A stretch of 64,000 nucleotides of DNA from Christensenella hongkongensis (GCF_000981035.1 NZ_LAYJ01000131.1:58449-122448); one strand, 5' to 3'. Shown: positions 38,047-46,499, counted from the stretch's first letter. The notes: generated by a model from the sequence alone, not told the origin. A program made the numbers and translations.

Positions 38047-38643
38047 ATGGTTTATTTTCTTGCGCGGGTATTTGCTTATATCGTCCTGATGCCGATTTTT
38101 TGTATAAAGGTAATCGATAAGAAAAACCTGAAGATCAAAAGCGGAGCAGTAGTCATCTGCAATCATCAGTCTAATTGGGATCCGATCATTTTGGGGCATA
38201 GTATCAAGACGCAACCAGTATGCTATATGGCCAAAGAGGAGCTTTTTCAAAACAAAATAGCCAACTGGTTTTTACGGCGGCTTCACGCCATCCCGGTGGC
38301 CCGCGGGAAAAGTGATTTAAAAGCGGTTAAAACAGCCCTTACGACGCTTAAAAACGGAAAGATACTTGGAATTTTTCCAGAGGGGACGCGAAGTGAAACG
38401 GGTGAGATCCTGCCGTTCGAGCCAGGGGCGGCGCTTATGGCAATGCGGGCGGGCGTACCGGTGGTACCGGTCTATATCCAGGCAAGTTACAAGCTCTTTC
38501 ATCAGGTGAAGCTGTATACGCATCCGCCGATAGACCTGAAGGAGATTGTTGGAGAGAAAACAAACAGCGCGGCGGTAGAAAAGGCGACGGAGTACCTGCG
38601 CGGGATTATGATTGAAATGAGGGAAAAGGCGTGTCAAAAATAG
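38047..38643 (+). CDS. plsC: 1-acyl-sn-glycerol-3-phosphate acyltransferase
   Basis: Makes phosphatidic acid at the membrane. It has 198 aa; the N-terminal hydrophobic helix precedes NHQSNWDP (HX4D catalytic motif, near 38), then FPEGTRSETGEILPFEPGAALMA (glycerol-3-phosphate binding) and VPVVPVYI. It begins one base after the cmk stop and overlaps the ispH fusion by 13 bases. Confidence 0.93.
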   Translation: MVYFLARVFAYIVLMPIFCIKVIDKKNLKIKSGAVVICNHQSNWDPIILGHSIKTQPVCYMAKEELFQNKIANWFLRRLHAIPVARGKSDLKAVKTALTTLKNGKILGIFPEGTRSETGEILPFEPGAALMAMRAGVPVVPVYIQASYKLFHQVKLYTHPPIDLKEIVGEKTNSAAVEKATEYLRGIMIEMREKACQK

Positions 38644-40727
38644 TGGTAGCCCAAAACGCCGGATTTTGCTTTGGCGTTGCGCGCGCGGTGGATTCGGTGA
38701 ACGAAACCATCGGTAAATACAGGCACATCTATACCTACGGGGAATTAATCCATAACAAGGACGTAATCGTAGAGCTGGAAAACAAGGGCGTCAGGATCAC
38801 AGAGGATATTGACAGCGTCCCACAGGAAGAAAGCACGGTTATCATCATTCGTTCGCATGGTGTTCCCAAAGCTGTATACCAAAAAATAGAAAACAGGGGC
38901 TTTGAGCTTTTAGACCTCACCTGTCCGTTTGTCGCACGTATCCATAACCGTGTCATTGAGGCGGGGGATATGCCTGTCGTTATTATCGGCGCAGAGGATC
39001 ATCCTGAGGTAACGGGAATCAAAGGCTGGGCGCAGGGGCCGGTTTATGTGGTAAATACCGCAGAAGACGCGGCAACGATTCCTTCCCTTGACGAAGCGCT
39101 CGTGGTCGCGCAAACAACAATTACACACGATTTGTGGGATGAAATTGTGACTGTACTGCGTGAAAGGATTGTAAACCTCGAACTTTTCAATTCTATTTGC
39201 GATACGACGCAAAAACGACAGAAGGAAGCGGTAGAACTTGCGAAAAAGTCTGATATCGTCCTAGTGGTGGGAGGGAAGCACTCGTCAAATACGGAAAAAT
39301 TGTACAAATTGTGTAAAAATAATTGTCAAAAAACGTATTACATAGACAATATTGCAGAACTTCCACTTGAAAATGTGACGAATCATGATATAATAAGTAT
39401 TGTCGCCGGTGCTTCGACACCGGATCGGTTAATTAGGGAGGTAAAGACACTTATGAGCGATGTCGAAAAAGTAGTGGACGCAGAAGTTGCAGAGGAGACG
39501 GAAGTATCCACAACAGAACAAGAACAATCACAGGCAAACGAGGATTTCATGGCTGAAATCGAAAAATCGTTTGTATATATTAAGAGAGGACAGATAGTAA
39601 CCGGAACGGTTGTTCAGATTTCCGACAGTGAAATATGTGTCAATATAGGCTATAAATCTGACGGTATCATCAAAAAAGAGAACCTTACCGCATCCGGTGA
39701 TGCAAATCCACAGGATTTGTTCAAGGTTGGAGATGAGATCGAAGCAGAAGTCGTTACGTTGAACGACGGGGAAGGCAATGTTGTGCTCTCCAGAAGGTCT
39801 ATCGAATCCAAGCTGAAATGGAAAGAACTGGTGGAATCTCTTGATGAAACCGCAGTTTATACTGTCAAGGTGGATAAAGTCGTAAAGGGCGGCGTACTTG
39901 CTAAACTGGAAGGATATGACGCATTTATTCCTGCATCCCAGCTTTCTTTGAAGTACGTTGAGGACCTCAACGAGTTTGTAGGCAAAGAGCTTGAAGTCAA
40001 CATCATCGAGGCAGATAAGCGCCAGAGGCGTTTTGTACTGTCTCATAAGAATATCCTGAAGGTTCAGGCGGAAGAACAGGAAAAGAAGCTATATGAAACC
40101 TTCAAAAAAGGTGATAAAGTAACTGGAAAAGTAAAGCGCCTGACCGATTTTGGCGCGTTCATCGATATCGGTGGCGTAGATGGGCTTCTCCATATTACAG
40201 ATATTTCCTGGGTTAAAATCAAACATCCTTCGGATGTGTTAAACGTGGGGGATGAAATTGAAGTCCTCATTATGAATGTTGATCCTGAAAAGAAGAGGAT
40301 TTCCCTCGGATTGAAGCAGCTTTCACCCAAGCCATGGGATCTTGTTCCTGAGAAGTATCTTGTTGGAGACACAGTGGAAGGCACGGTTGTACGCATTATG
40401 CCGTTTGGCGCGTTTGTTTCCCTTGAACCTACCATTGACGGATTGATCCACATTTCCCAGGTGACCAACAGGCGCCTTGAGAAGGTTGAGGAAGAGCTTA
40501 GGATTGGCGATAAGGTAACTGCCAAGATTATGGAAGTGAACCCTGCAAAAAAACGCATCAGCCTGAGCATTCGCGCACTAATGGATGAACCGGAAAAGCC
40601 TGCAAAGCGTGAAGACGATTCCAGACAGCGTGAAGAGAAATTCCATTATGAAATTCCGCCGGTAGAAGAGGCTACTTCTTCACTTGCAGATTTCTTCCCA
40701 AAAATGGATGATCAGGACGAAGAATAG
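38631..40727 (+). CDS. ispH: IspH-ribosomal protein S1 fusion
   Basis: A 698-aa fusion. Residues 1-275 are HMBPP reductase of the MEP pathway: 4Fe-4S cysteines in GFCFGVARA, LTCPFVARIH and SICDTTQKRQ, with SHGVPK and VGGKHSSNTEKLY. An acidic linker (about 275-310) joins it to four S1 RNA-binding domains (about 315-385, 403-470, 488-558, 573-643; for example GAFIDIGGVDGLLHITDISW), ending in an acidic/charged tail. Such fusions are known in clostridia. The start is GTG at 38631 within plsC. An ATG at about 39453 begins a possible internal S1-only start (GGGAGG before it), so a separate S1 product cannot be excluded. Confidence 0.94.
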   Translation: MSKIVVAQNAGFCFGVARAVDSVNETIGKYRHIYTYGELIHNKDVIVELENKGVRITEDIDSVPQEESTVIIIRSHGVPKAVYQKIENRGFELLDLTCPFVARIHNRVIEAGDMPVVIIGAEDHPEVTGIKGWAQGPVYVVNTAEDAATIPSLDEALVVAQTTITHDLWDEIVTVLRERIVNLELFNSICDTTQKRQKEAVELAKKSDIVLVVGGKHSSNTEKLYKLCKNNCQKTYYIDNIAELPLENVTNHDIISIVAGASTPDRLIREVKTLMSDVEKVVDAEVAEETEVSTTEQEQSQANEDFMAEIEKSFVYIKRGQIVTGTVVQISDSEICVNIGYKSDGIIKKENLTASGDANPQDLFKVGDEIEAEVVTLNDGEGNVVLSRRSIESKLKWKELVESLDETAVYTVKVDKVVKGGVLAKLEGYDAFIPASQLSLKYVEDLNEFVGKELEVNIIEADKRQRRFVLSHKNILKVQAEEQEKKLYETFKKGDKVTGKVKRLTDFGAFIDIGGVDGLLHITDISWVKIKHPSDVLNVGDEIEVLIMNVDPEKKRISLGLKQLSPKPWDLVPEKYLVGDTVEGTVVRIMPFGAFVSLEPTIDGLIHISQVTNRRLEKVEEELRIGDKVTAKIMEVNPAKKRISLSIRALMDEPEKPAKREDDSRQREEKFHYEIPPVEEATSSLADFFPKMDDQDEE

Positions 40728-40742
40728 TTATTAGAATTGCAT

Positions 40743-40770
40743 AAAAAAGCCGCACCACGCGGCTTTTTTT
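40743..40770 (+). terminator. Rho-independent terminator after ispH-S1
   Basis: GCCGC (40749-40753) pairs with GCGGC (40759-40763), flanked by six A on the left and seven T on the right, so it could act in both directions. Confidence 0.9.
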
Positions 40771-40819
40771 ACGCAATTTTGTGTCTCTAAAAAAAGCATA
40801 AAAAAAAGAGTCAAAACTA

Positions 40820-40848
40820 TTGACTTTTCAACCAAATTAAAGTATATT
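40820..40848 (+). promoter_or_regulatory. Promoter of the five-tRNA operon
   Basis: TTGACT (40820-40825), 17-base spacer, TATATT (40843-40848); the start is expected near 40855, 25 bases before tRNA-Pro. Confidence 0.7.
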
Positions 40849-40879
40849 ATAAAGCGTCGCAAATAAAAAGAGTATGCTT

Positions 40880-40956
40880 CGGGGTGTAGCGCAGTTTGGT
40901 AGCGCACGTGCTTTGGGAGCATGGGGCCGGGGGTTCGAGTCCCTCCACCCCGACCA
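40880..40956 (+). tRNA. tRNA-Pro (TGG)
   Basis: Acceptor CGGGGTG/CACCCCG, anticodon loop TTTGGGA with TGG, T-loop GTTCGAGT and an encoded CCA. Confidence 0.96.
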
Positions 40957-40982
40957 AAAAATACATCTTAGCTTTTGTACGA

Positions 40983-41057
40983 GGCCCCATGGTCAAGCGG
41001 TCAAGACATCGCCCTTTCACGGCGGTAACCCGGGTTCGATTCCCGGTGGGGTCACCA
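40983..41057 (+). tRNA. tRNA-Glu (TTC)
   Basis: Acceptor GGCCCCA/TGGGGTC, anticodon TTC in CCTTTCAC, T-loop GTTCGATT, encoded CCA. Confidence 0.96.
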
Positions 41058-41094
41058 TTTGTTTTTTGAGCAAGTTTTACTCTTATTTGCTTGC

Positions 41095-41171
41095 GGGCCC
41101 TTAGCTCAGTTGGTCAGAGCGGTCGGCTCATAACCGATTGGTCCGGGGTTCGAGTCCCTGAGGGCCCACCA
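41095..41171 (+). tRNA. tRNA-Met (CAT)
   Basis: Acceptor GGGCCCT/AGGGCCC, anticodon loop CTCATAA, encoded CCA. The acceptor starts with a G-C pair, so this is not an initiator. An elongator Met is most likely; a tRNA-Ile2 whose C34 becomes lysidine has the same CAT and cannot be fully ruled out. Confidence 0.88.
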
Positions 41172-41221
41172 ATTGAGTAAAGGAATTATGTACCTTTACA
41201 TGATAATATTTACAGTAATGT

Positions 41222-41298
41222 GGCCTGGTAGTTCAGTTGGTTAGAACGCTAGCCTGTCACGCTAGAGGTCGAGAGTTCGAGTCTCTTCCAGGTCGCCA
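41222..41298 (+). tRNA. tRNA-Asp (GTC)
   Basis: Acceptor GGCCTGG/CCAGGTC (one G-T pair), anticodon loop CTGTCAC, discriminator G, encoded CCA. Confidence 0.96.
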
Positions 41299-41303
41299 CA
41301 TTT

Positions 41304-41379
41304 GCCTCTGTAGCTCAGTCGGTAGAGCAGGGGACTGAAAATCCCCGTGTCGGTGGTTCGATTCCGCCCGGAGGCACCA
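41304..41379 (+). tRNA. tRNA-Phe (GAA)
   Basis: Acceptor GCCTCTG/CGGAGGC, anticodon loop CTGAAAA, encoded CCA. It lies only 5 bases after tRNA-Asp. Confidence 0.96.
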
Positions 41380-41419
41380 TGAAATATGCCGCGTCTTTAT
41401 AAGACCGGCGTAATAAGTC

Positions 41420-41448
41420 AAAAAAAGCCTTTTAAAAAGGCTTTTTTT
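41420..41448 (+). terminator. Terminator of the five-tRNA operon
   Basis: AAAAAAGCCTTTT pairs with AAAAGGCTTTTTT, ending in seven T residues. Confidence 0.88.
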
Positions 41449-41599
41449 ATACCTGATATTACCAGTAGATTTTGCGGACTGACCAATGTCATAATCCACG
41501 TATCGCAATATTTGCAACAGGGAATCCGATTTGTTTGGCCAAAACCGGTTGATCCTTTGGCAGCAACTAAAATTGTAAAAACTATTTTACAAAAAATAC

Positions 41600-41627
41600 T
41601 TGATTTTTGCTGCGATTCTGGTAAAAT
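41600..41627 (+). promoter_or_regulatory. Promoter of tRNA-Thr
   Basis: TTGATT (41600-41605), 16-base spacer, TAAAAT (41622-41627) with TG at 41619-41620. The start near 41634 is 18 bases before the tRNA. Confidence 0.65.
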
Positions 41628-41651
41628 ATTAAACGCTGACATAATTATCCT

Positions 41652-41727
41652 GCTGGTGTAGCTCAATTGGCAGAGCAGCTGATTTGTAATCAGCAGGTTG
41701 CGGGTTCAAGTCCCATCACCAGCTCCA
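41652..41727 (+). tRNA. tRNA-Thr (TGT)
   Basis: Acceptor GCTGGTG/CACCAGC, anticodon loop TTTGTAA, discriminator T, encoded CCA. It is a single-gene unit with its own promoter and terminator. Confidence 0.96.
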
Positions 41728-41733
41728 AACTTT

Positions 41734-41759
41734 AAACCGCGTTTTTATGCGGTTTTTTT
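41734..41759 (+). terminator. Terminator after tRNA-Thr
   Basis: AAACCGC (41734-41740) with GCGGTTT (41749-41755), 8-base loop, then T-run. Confidence 0.88.
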
Positions 41760-41945
41760 ATTTTTCTGAATGTTCGTGATCTTCAAAAATCCTTTGTTAA
41801 ACTTTTTTATTGTTTGTAATTATCTTTAGCATCAAAAATTCTGATTGTCATAAAGGTTCATTTTTCTTTCATTCTTAACAGCTCCGCCAGTTGAGAACGT
41901 AAAGCGTCTGAACAAAAACTACTTTTTACTGAAAAGGTGACATTG

Positions 41946-41970
41946 CGTAGAAATTTCGATAGTTTCGTAG
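41946..41970 (+). promoter_or_regulatory. Operator-like element 1 (probable response-regulator site)
   Basis: A 25-bp element beginning CGTAGAA and ending GATAGTTTCGTAG, with TAG repeats at 41948, 41960 and 41968. It matches the element at 46362-46386 in 23 of 25 positions, and lies 32 bases upstream of a -10 box, exactly as in the second copy. The AraC-type regulator encoded at 45386 is the likely ligand (inference). Confidence 0.72.
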
Positions 41971-41979
41971 ATAATACCA

Positions 41980-42008
41980 TTCTATTAGCAGGATGTTTTT
42001 TTTATCAT
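41980..42008 (+). promoter_or_regulatory. Activator-dependent promoter of the sugar-binding protein gene
   Basis: A poor -35 (TTCTAT, 41980-41985), 17-base spacer, and TATCAT (42003-42008). The weak -35 ten bases downstream of the operator fits activation by an AraC-type protein. Confidence 0.55.
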
Positions 42009-42166
42009 AGGATTAACGCAAGAAGAATTTCAAACATAATCTTACTATATTTATTTTATTGAACCAGTAACATTTAAAATACTGACACTATTTGCCGAGA
42101 AAAAAGGATAACTCTTTGTCAAAATTTCTAATTGTCCCGTAAGGGCCTGAAAATAAGGAGGAAATT

Positions 42167-43498
42167 ATGAAAAAGAAAGCATTGATGGTAGTATCTATTG
42201 TGATCGTACTCTGCCTGCTTATGGCTGCGTGCGCATCCTCCCCGGCGGCTTCTTCCACTGGCGAATCGACGACGGAAGCGAGCGCGCCTTCCGAAGCAAA
42301 AGAAACGCAGGACGCAACCGCTACAACAGCTTCTGCAAAAAAGGACATTAAATTCTATGGTAAAATTGTAGAATATACATCAGGCGAAGCAACGTGCGAA
42401 AAACTCGAAGAGCTGCTTTCGGATCAGTATAATATCGAATCACTCCAGGTAGACTGGGGGAACCTCGAACAGGTCATCCGTACAGGCATCGCTTCGGGGG
42501 ATCCCTGCGACGTTTATAATTATTGGCCGCAGTATATAAGCACATTCACAAAATCGGATATGGCGCTCGATCTTACACCATACCTTGACGCCGATGGCGG
42601 TGCGTGGCGCGATACCTTTGACGAAAACCTGTTGACGCTGGGAGAAATCGACGGGAAAGTCTACGACATACCTACTACGCCAAACTTCTCCTGCCTGATT
42701 GCCAATAAGGAATTATTTGAACAGGCGGGCGTACCGGTTCCGGACGGCACCTACTGGAGCTGGGATGATTTCCTCAAAGCCTGCGAAACCTTCAAGGAAA
42801 AAGATATTTTCCCGATGTCGGCGCCGACTGATAATCAAAAAGGGAACTGGGTATGGGGTAATGGTGTTCTTGGCTATACGAAAGACGCCAATAAGGTAGA
42901 TGAAGTAGCGGAAGGAAAAGTGGCATGTACGGACGATATTTTTAAAAATGCGTTCACCAATACAAAGGAACTCTACGACAAGGAATATATGTATCCGGGC
43001 GAGGGCGCTGTAACGCTTACGACAGACGAAGGACGCGCTGCGTTCTCTCAGGGTAAAACGGCTCTTTGTGCGGAAGTTGCAGCAGGCATCGGCGCGGTGA
43101 TAGATTCCCTCCCGTTTGAAGCCGTCATCGTTCCATGGCCGTCTATGGCAAGTGAAACGGCTATAACCGGCGGTGCTGACGGTTTGTTTATTCCAGCCAA
43201 TGTCAAGGATCCTGATGCCGCAGTGGAAGTCCTGAAAACCTATACGAGCGTTCCTGTCCAGCAGATTAATGCCGATAACGGTTTTGTTGTGGCGGTAAAG
43301 GGAACGACCTCTGACGATCCCATCGTCAAAAAGCTCTCGGATTTCACATTTGCAGTCGTTGCAAAGGAAATTAAAAACCTTGATCCCGTCATGTCGGATT
43401 ATTGCGTCAATCAGGCACTGCCAGAACTTATATTAGGGGGTGGCGTTGATTCCGTCATGCAGGCGATGGAAGATATCCGCCAGCAGATTGTCGGATAA
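42167..43498 (+). CDS. ABC transporter sugar-binding lipoprotein
   Basis: Extracellular solute-binding protein (family 1), 443 aa. The signal peptide with lipobox LMAAC puts the lipid-modified Cys at residue 22; a Ser/Thr/Ala/Glu-rich linker follows to about 58. The body has typical elements: WGNLEQVIRTGIASGDPCDVYNYWPQ, YDIPTTPNFSCLIANKELFEQAGVPVPDGTYWSWDDFLKACETFK, QGKTALCAEVAAG, GGADGLFIPANVKDPDAAVEVLKTYTS. The substrate is unknown, probably an oligosaccharide given the GH9 protein downstream. SD AAGGAGGAAA. A TAGAAGCGGC hairpin follows, so it is expressed separately from the kinase genes. Confidence 0.92.
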   Translation: MKKKALMVVSIVIVLCLLMAACASSPAASSTGESTTEASAPSEAKETQDATATTASAKKDIKFYGKIVEYTSGEATCEKLEELLSDQYNIESLQVDWGNLEQVIRTGIASGDPCDVYNYWPQYISTFTKSDMALDLTPYLDADGGAWRDTFDENLLTLGEIDGKVYDIPTTPNFSCLIANKELFEQAGVPVPDGTYWSWDDFLKACETFKEKDIFPMSAPTDNQKGNWVWGNGVLGYTKDANKVDEVAEGKVACTDDIFKNAFTNTKELYDKEYMYPGEGAVTLTTDEGRAAFSQGKTALCAEVAAGIGAVIDSLPFEAVIVPWPSMASETAITGGADGLFIPANVKDPDAAVEVLKTYTSVPVQQINADNGFVVAVKGTTSDDPIVKKLSDFTFAVVAKEIKNLDPVMSDYCVNQALPELILGGGVDSVMQAMEDIRQQIVG

Positions 43499-43520
43499 AC
43501 GAAAACGAACAAAAATGAAT

Positions 43521-43563
43521 TAGAAGCGGCGTTCGTGGGGGATGCCGCTTCTAAATTGTTTTA
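43521..43563 (+). terminator. Terminator after the binding-protein gene
   Basis: TAGAAGCGGC (43521-43530) with GCCGCTTCTA (43544-43553), followed by AATTGTTTT; a moderately good T-tract. Confidence 0.65.
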
Positions 43564-43638
43564 ATCCGGAATTCGTCAAAATATGTTATGATATATTATA
43601 TTTAAACATATTCTATGACTGGCTACGTCGAGGAAACC

Positions 43639-45396
43639 ATGCGTCTGTTTTCAAATCTAAACTTATCACAAAAATTCAGCGTAACGCTTTTGCTGCTTTT
43701 GCTTGCGCCTATTATTGTCGTTTCCATTCTGGTCAGTCACTATATCAGCGTTAACAACTACAGACAGACCTGCGACGCGCGCTTTGCGCTTTTGGAGCAG
43801 GTGAGCGGTAACCTGGAAAATTTTACGAATGACGCGAAGTATGTCTCCCTGAATATTTTATCGGATGCAAAAACGCAGTCCCTCCTCAAAGACTACCGTG
43901 ATCCCACGATCGACGCGGTTGGCAGGCAAACGCTGACGGTAGGTTTTTCCGTTCAGCCGCTCCTTGAATCAAGGAATTATGTCGAAGCCATCAGCCTGTA
44001 TGACGACGAAGGAATTATCTACCAGTATGGTCTGCGTATTGAAGCGGAGGATATGCAGTACGTCGAAGCGGTAAAGGAAGCGGAGGGAAGGCCGTTTTGG
44101 ACGGCGGCCTATAAGCAGGTTTATCCGGGCGACTACTATTACCGTTACCTTGACGGTGAATACGTCGTATCGCTGCTGCGCGGAATCAATGATCTTGGAA
44201 ATTATAAAACAATGCTGGGGATCGAACGAATTACCTTTGATGAAGCGTACATCGAGGCCCTCTATTCCGGTATTATGATTGGAAATGGGCGTATGTATAT
44301 CGTGAACCGGGACGGGGAAGTCGTGTCATCCACCGATAAATCCATGCTTGGAAGCAACCTGTCAGGCGGCGGACGGTTTGCGGAGCTGTTCGGAAACAGT
44401 GGATATTTCGAACAGGATGGGAATGTTGTGCTCCATACGGTGCAGGATAGCCCGGATTGGAGCCTTGTGATGGAAGAGCCCAAAAGCGTCTTCCTGAGCG
44501 GGCAGAAGGAAGTAACGCTGCTGACATTTTTTAATATCCTTGTCGTGGTATCCTTTGGAATCGCGTTCCTGCTGGTACAGAACCGCAGCATCATCCGGCC
44601 GGTATCGCTGCTTTCAAAGGATGCGCAGAATTACAGGGAAGGGAATTTCAGGATTACGACGCAGTCGAGGAGTAACGACGAAATCGGGCAGCTCAACCGC
44701 TCGCTGCGTGAAATGAACGAATATATCAGGAATCTGATCGAGCAGGAATACAAAAGCAAACTTTCGGAACGGGAGATGGAACTGGAATACCTGCAAAGCC
44801 AAATTAATCCGCATTTTTTGTACAACACATTGGATAACATCCGTTGGATGGCCGTCATGGAAAACCAGCAGAAAATCGCAGACAATATCGAGGCGCTCTG
44901 CAACCTTTTCCGGCACAGCCTGAACAGCGGCAACAAATATACAACGCTCGAAGAAGAGATCAAAAGCCTTGAGTCCTATATCCTACTACAGCGCGCGCGG
45001 TTTGAAGACAGCATCTTTTTTGAAATCAGGGTGGAGGAAGATTTACTTCCATGCAGGATCATCAAATTGGTCATCCAGCCGCTTGTCGAAAATGCGATCG
45101 TGCACGGAATTGAGCCCAAACTGGGGAAAGGGCATATCAGGATACTGATCGACAGGTGGGAAGGAAAAATGCGCTGTCGCGTTACCGACGACGGGATTGG
45201 TATCGATGCGGAAGCGATTAACAAATATATCAACGGGGAATGGGATGCAGGCAGATCGTTTGCGCTTAAAAATATCCATGACAGGATTCAGCTCGAATAC
45301 GGGAAGGAATATGGGCTCAGTATACAGGGCAGCAAAAACAAAGGTTCAGTTGTCCGGTTACTGCTTCCCATACTGTACAAAACAGATGAAGAATGA
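43639..45396 (+). CDS. YesM-type sensor histidine kinase
   Basis: A 585-aa membrane kinase. Helix 1 lies at about 12-34, followed by a long extracellular sensor region (about 35-295, dCache-like), helix 2 (about 298-318) and HAMP (about 320-372). The His_kinase domain has the phospho-acceptor His near residue 392 in QINPHFLYNTLDNIRWMA, and the HATPase has LVENAIVHGIEPKLGKG and DDGIGID. YesM/YesN pairs control carbohydrate ABC transporters in Firmicutes. The ATG at 43639 is chosen because GAGGAAA precedes it by 4-5 bases; the ATG at 43615 lacks an SD. The gene overlaps the regulator by 11 bases. Confidence 0.92.
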   Translation: MRLFSNLNLSQKFSVTLLLLLLAPIIVVSILVSHYISVNNYRQTCDARFALLEQVSGNLENFTNDAKYVSLNILSDAKTQSLLKDYRDPTIDAVGRQTLTVGFSVQPLLESRNYVEAISLYDDEGIIYQYGLRIEAEDMQYVEAVKEAEGRPFWTAAYKQVYPGDYYYRYLDGEYVVSLLRGINDLGNYKTMLGIERITFDEAYIEALYSGIMIGNGRMYIVNRDGEVVSSTDKSMLGSNLSGGGRFAELFGNSGYFEQDGNVVLHTVQDSPDWSLVMEEPKSVFLSGQKEVTLLTFFNILVVVSFGIAFLLVQNRSIIRPVSLLSKDAQNYREGNFRITTQSRSNDEIGQLNRSLREMNEYIRNLIEQEYKSKLSEREMELEYLQSQINPHFLYNTLDNIRWMAVMENQQKIADNIEALCNLFRHSLNSGNKYTTLEEEIKSLESYILLQRARFEDSIFFEIRVEEDLLPCRIIKLVIQPLVENAIVHGIEPKLGKGHIRILIDRWEGKMRCRVTDDGIGIDAEAINKYINGEWDAGRSFALKNIHDRIQLEYGKEYGLSIQGSKNKGSVVRLLLPILYKTDEE

Positions 45397-46192
45397 AATT
45401 AAGTTACTCATAGCAGATGATGAAACAAATATCCGCCTCGGCCTCCAGACAGGCATTGACTGGCAAGAACTGGGGATCGACCGTGTATTTGCTGCGCGCG
45501 ATGGACAGGAGGCATATCGCCTGTGTATGGAGTATAAAATAGAGCTGGTACTGACAGATATCCGTATGCCGGGCCTTGATGGACTGGAGCTTGGCAGGAG
45601 GCTTAACTATGAGCCACTAAGAATTGTCATTATGAGCGGGTTTGCAGACTTTGATTATGCACACGATGCAATCAAGCTTGGCGCCGTTGATTACTTATTG
45701 AAGCCGGTCAATATTCAGGCCTTAAAAGAGCTGATACAAAAACTGGTCGCCCAGATTATTTCTGTGAAAAATGCGGCGATGGCGCTTGGCGAGGAGGGCT
45801 CGTTCGGCCTGGAAATGCACCAGGTCATTTTCGGCAGAGATCCCACACTGAACCTCAGCGAAAACAGCTTTAGCCCTTTGCTTGTACGCGCGTTTGCATA
45901 TATCAACGAACGTTATGCAGATCGTATTACCGTGGAAGACGTAGCCAGGCACCTTGGGAAATCGAATAATTACTTTAGCTCCTGCTTTAAACGATCAACT
46001 GGGACCAGTTTTGTAGATTACCTTGCGCGGGTTCGAATCGAACATGCGCGGCGAATGCTGCGTACAACCTCGATGATGACTTATGAAATTGCAGATAAAG
46101 TTGGCTTCTACGATTATAAATATTTCTCAACTGTTTTCAAGCGGATCGTCGGATGCTCGCCCTCCGCATACCGTAAAAAAATGGAGCAGTGA
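45386..46192 (+). CDS. YesN-type response regulator with AraC DNA-binding domain
   Basis: A 268-aa protein: receiver domain (about 5-120) with Asp-Asp at 11-12, phospho-acceptor Asp58 in VLTDIRMPG and the KPVN switch Lys, then directly an AraC-type double helix-turn-helix (about 168-266: ITVEDVARHLGKSNNYFSSCFKRSTGTSFVDYLARVRIEHARRML...YEIADKVGFYDYKYFSTVFKRIVGCSPSAYRK). The linker is short compared with typical YesN (about 500 aa), which carries an extra middle domain. It starts inside the kinase gene. It probably activates the promoters at 41980 and 46396. Confidence 0.92.
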   Translation: MKNEIKLLIADDETNIRLGLQTGIDWQELGIDRVFAARDGQEAYRLCMEYKIELVLTDIRMPGLDGLELGRRLNYEPLRIVIMSGFADFDYAHDAIKLGAVDYLLKPVNIQALKELIQKLVAQIISVKNAAMALGEEGSFGLEMHQVIFGRDPTLNLSENSFSPLLVRAFAYINERYADRITVEDVARHLGKSNNYFSSCFKRSTGTSFVDYLARVRIEHARRMLRTTSMMTYEIADKVGFYDYKYFSTVFKRIVGCSPSAYRKKMEQ

Positions 46193-46248
46193 TTGCTATT
46201 GCAATTTTAGCGCGAATTTTCGCAGAAACGTCCACACTCTGAAATCGT

Positions 46249-46299
46249 AACAAAAGAAAGGGATTATCCATTTAAGCAGGATGATTCCTTTCTTTTGTT
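46249..46299. terminator. Long hairpin terminator after the two-component genes
   Basis: A 21-base stem (46249-46269 with 46279-46299, two G-U pairs) around a 9-base loop. The A-rich left arm and T-rich right arm mean it could work in either direction. Confidence 0.7.
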
Positions 46300-46361
46300 G
46301 CGTGCGGCTGGTAATTTGCTAACGCAGGCAGATATCACCTTTTGAAAGCGGAAGTCCACTT

Positions 46362-46386
46362 CGTAGAATTTTGGATAGTTTCGTAG
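46362..46386 (+). promoter_or_regulatory. Operator-like element 2 (probable response-regulator site)
   Basis: Second copy of the 25-bp element, beginning CGTAGAA and ending GATAGTTTCGTAG; it differs from copy 1 only at its 8th and 12th bases and keeps the same 32-base distance to the -10 box. Confidence 0.72.
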
Positions 46387-46395
46387 TGTGCACCC

Positions 46396-46424
46396 TTCTT
46401 GAGATCAACGATTTTGCCTATAAT
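46396..46424 (+). promoter_or_regulatory. Activator-dependent promoter of the permease-ATPase-GH9 operon
   Basis: TTCTTG (46396-46401), 17-base spacer, TATAAT (46419-46424). The -10 is consensus and the -35 poor, as expected for a regulated promoter. Confidence 0.6.
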
Positions 46425-46499
46425 AAAGTCATCACCAAATACAATTCAATGAACGTCGAATGATTCCGCAAAGTTTTATTTTTATGGGGAGGGAAAAAT

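Larger units (their letters stand above)
41760..42166. other. Gene-free regulatory region before the sugar-binding protein
   Basis: About 400 AT-rich bases with no credible ORF. The central feature is the 25-bp operator-like element at 41946-41970 and the promoter it appears to serve (-10 at 42003). The predicted transcript leader is about 150 bases; no riboswitch-like structure was recognised. Bases 41760-41940 hold nothing recognisable. Confidence 0.7.
46193..46499. other. Intergenic control region of the permease operon
   Basis: About 300 bases without a gene. It contains, in order, a long hairpin (46249-46299), the second copy of the 25-bp operator element (46362-46386), a promoter with TATAAT at 46419 and a GGGGAGGG SD before the permease ATG. 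Confidence 0.75.

Noticed and set aside
41386..41661. 91-aa frame between tRNA-Phe and tRNA-Thr
   Set aside because: It covers a terminator and the tRNA-Thr promoter and has no SD.
43587..43597. AT-rich TATGATATATT stretch as a promoter for the sensor kinase
   Set aside because: No -35 at an acceptable spacing was found and the 25-bp operator is absent; the kinase promoter remains unassigned.
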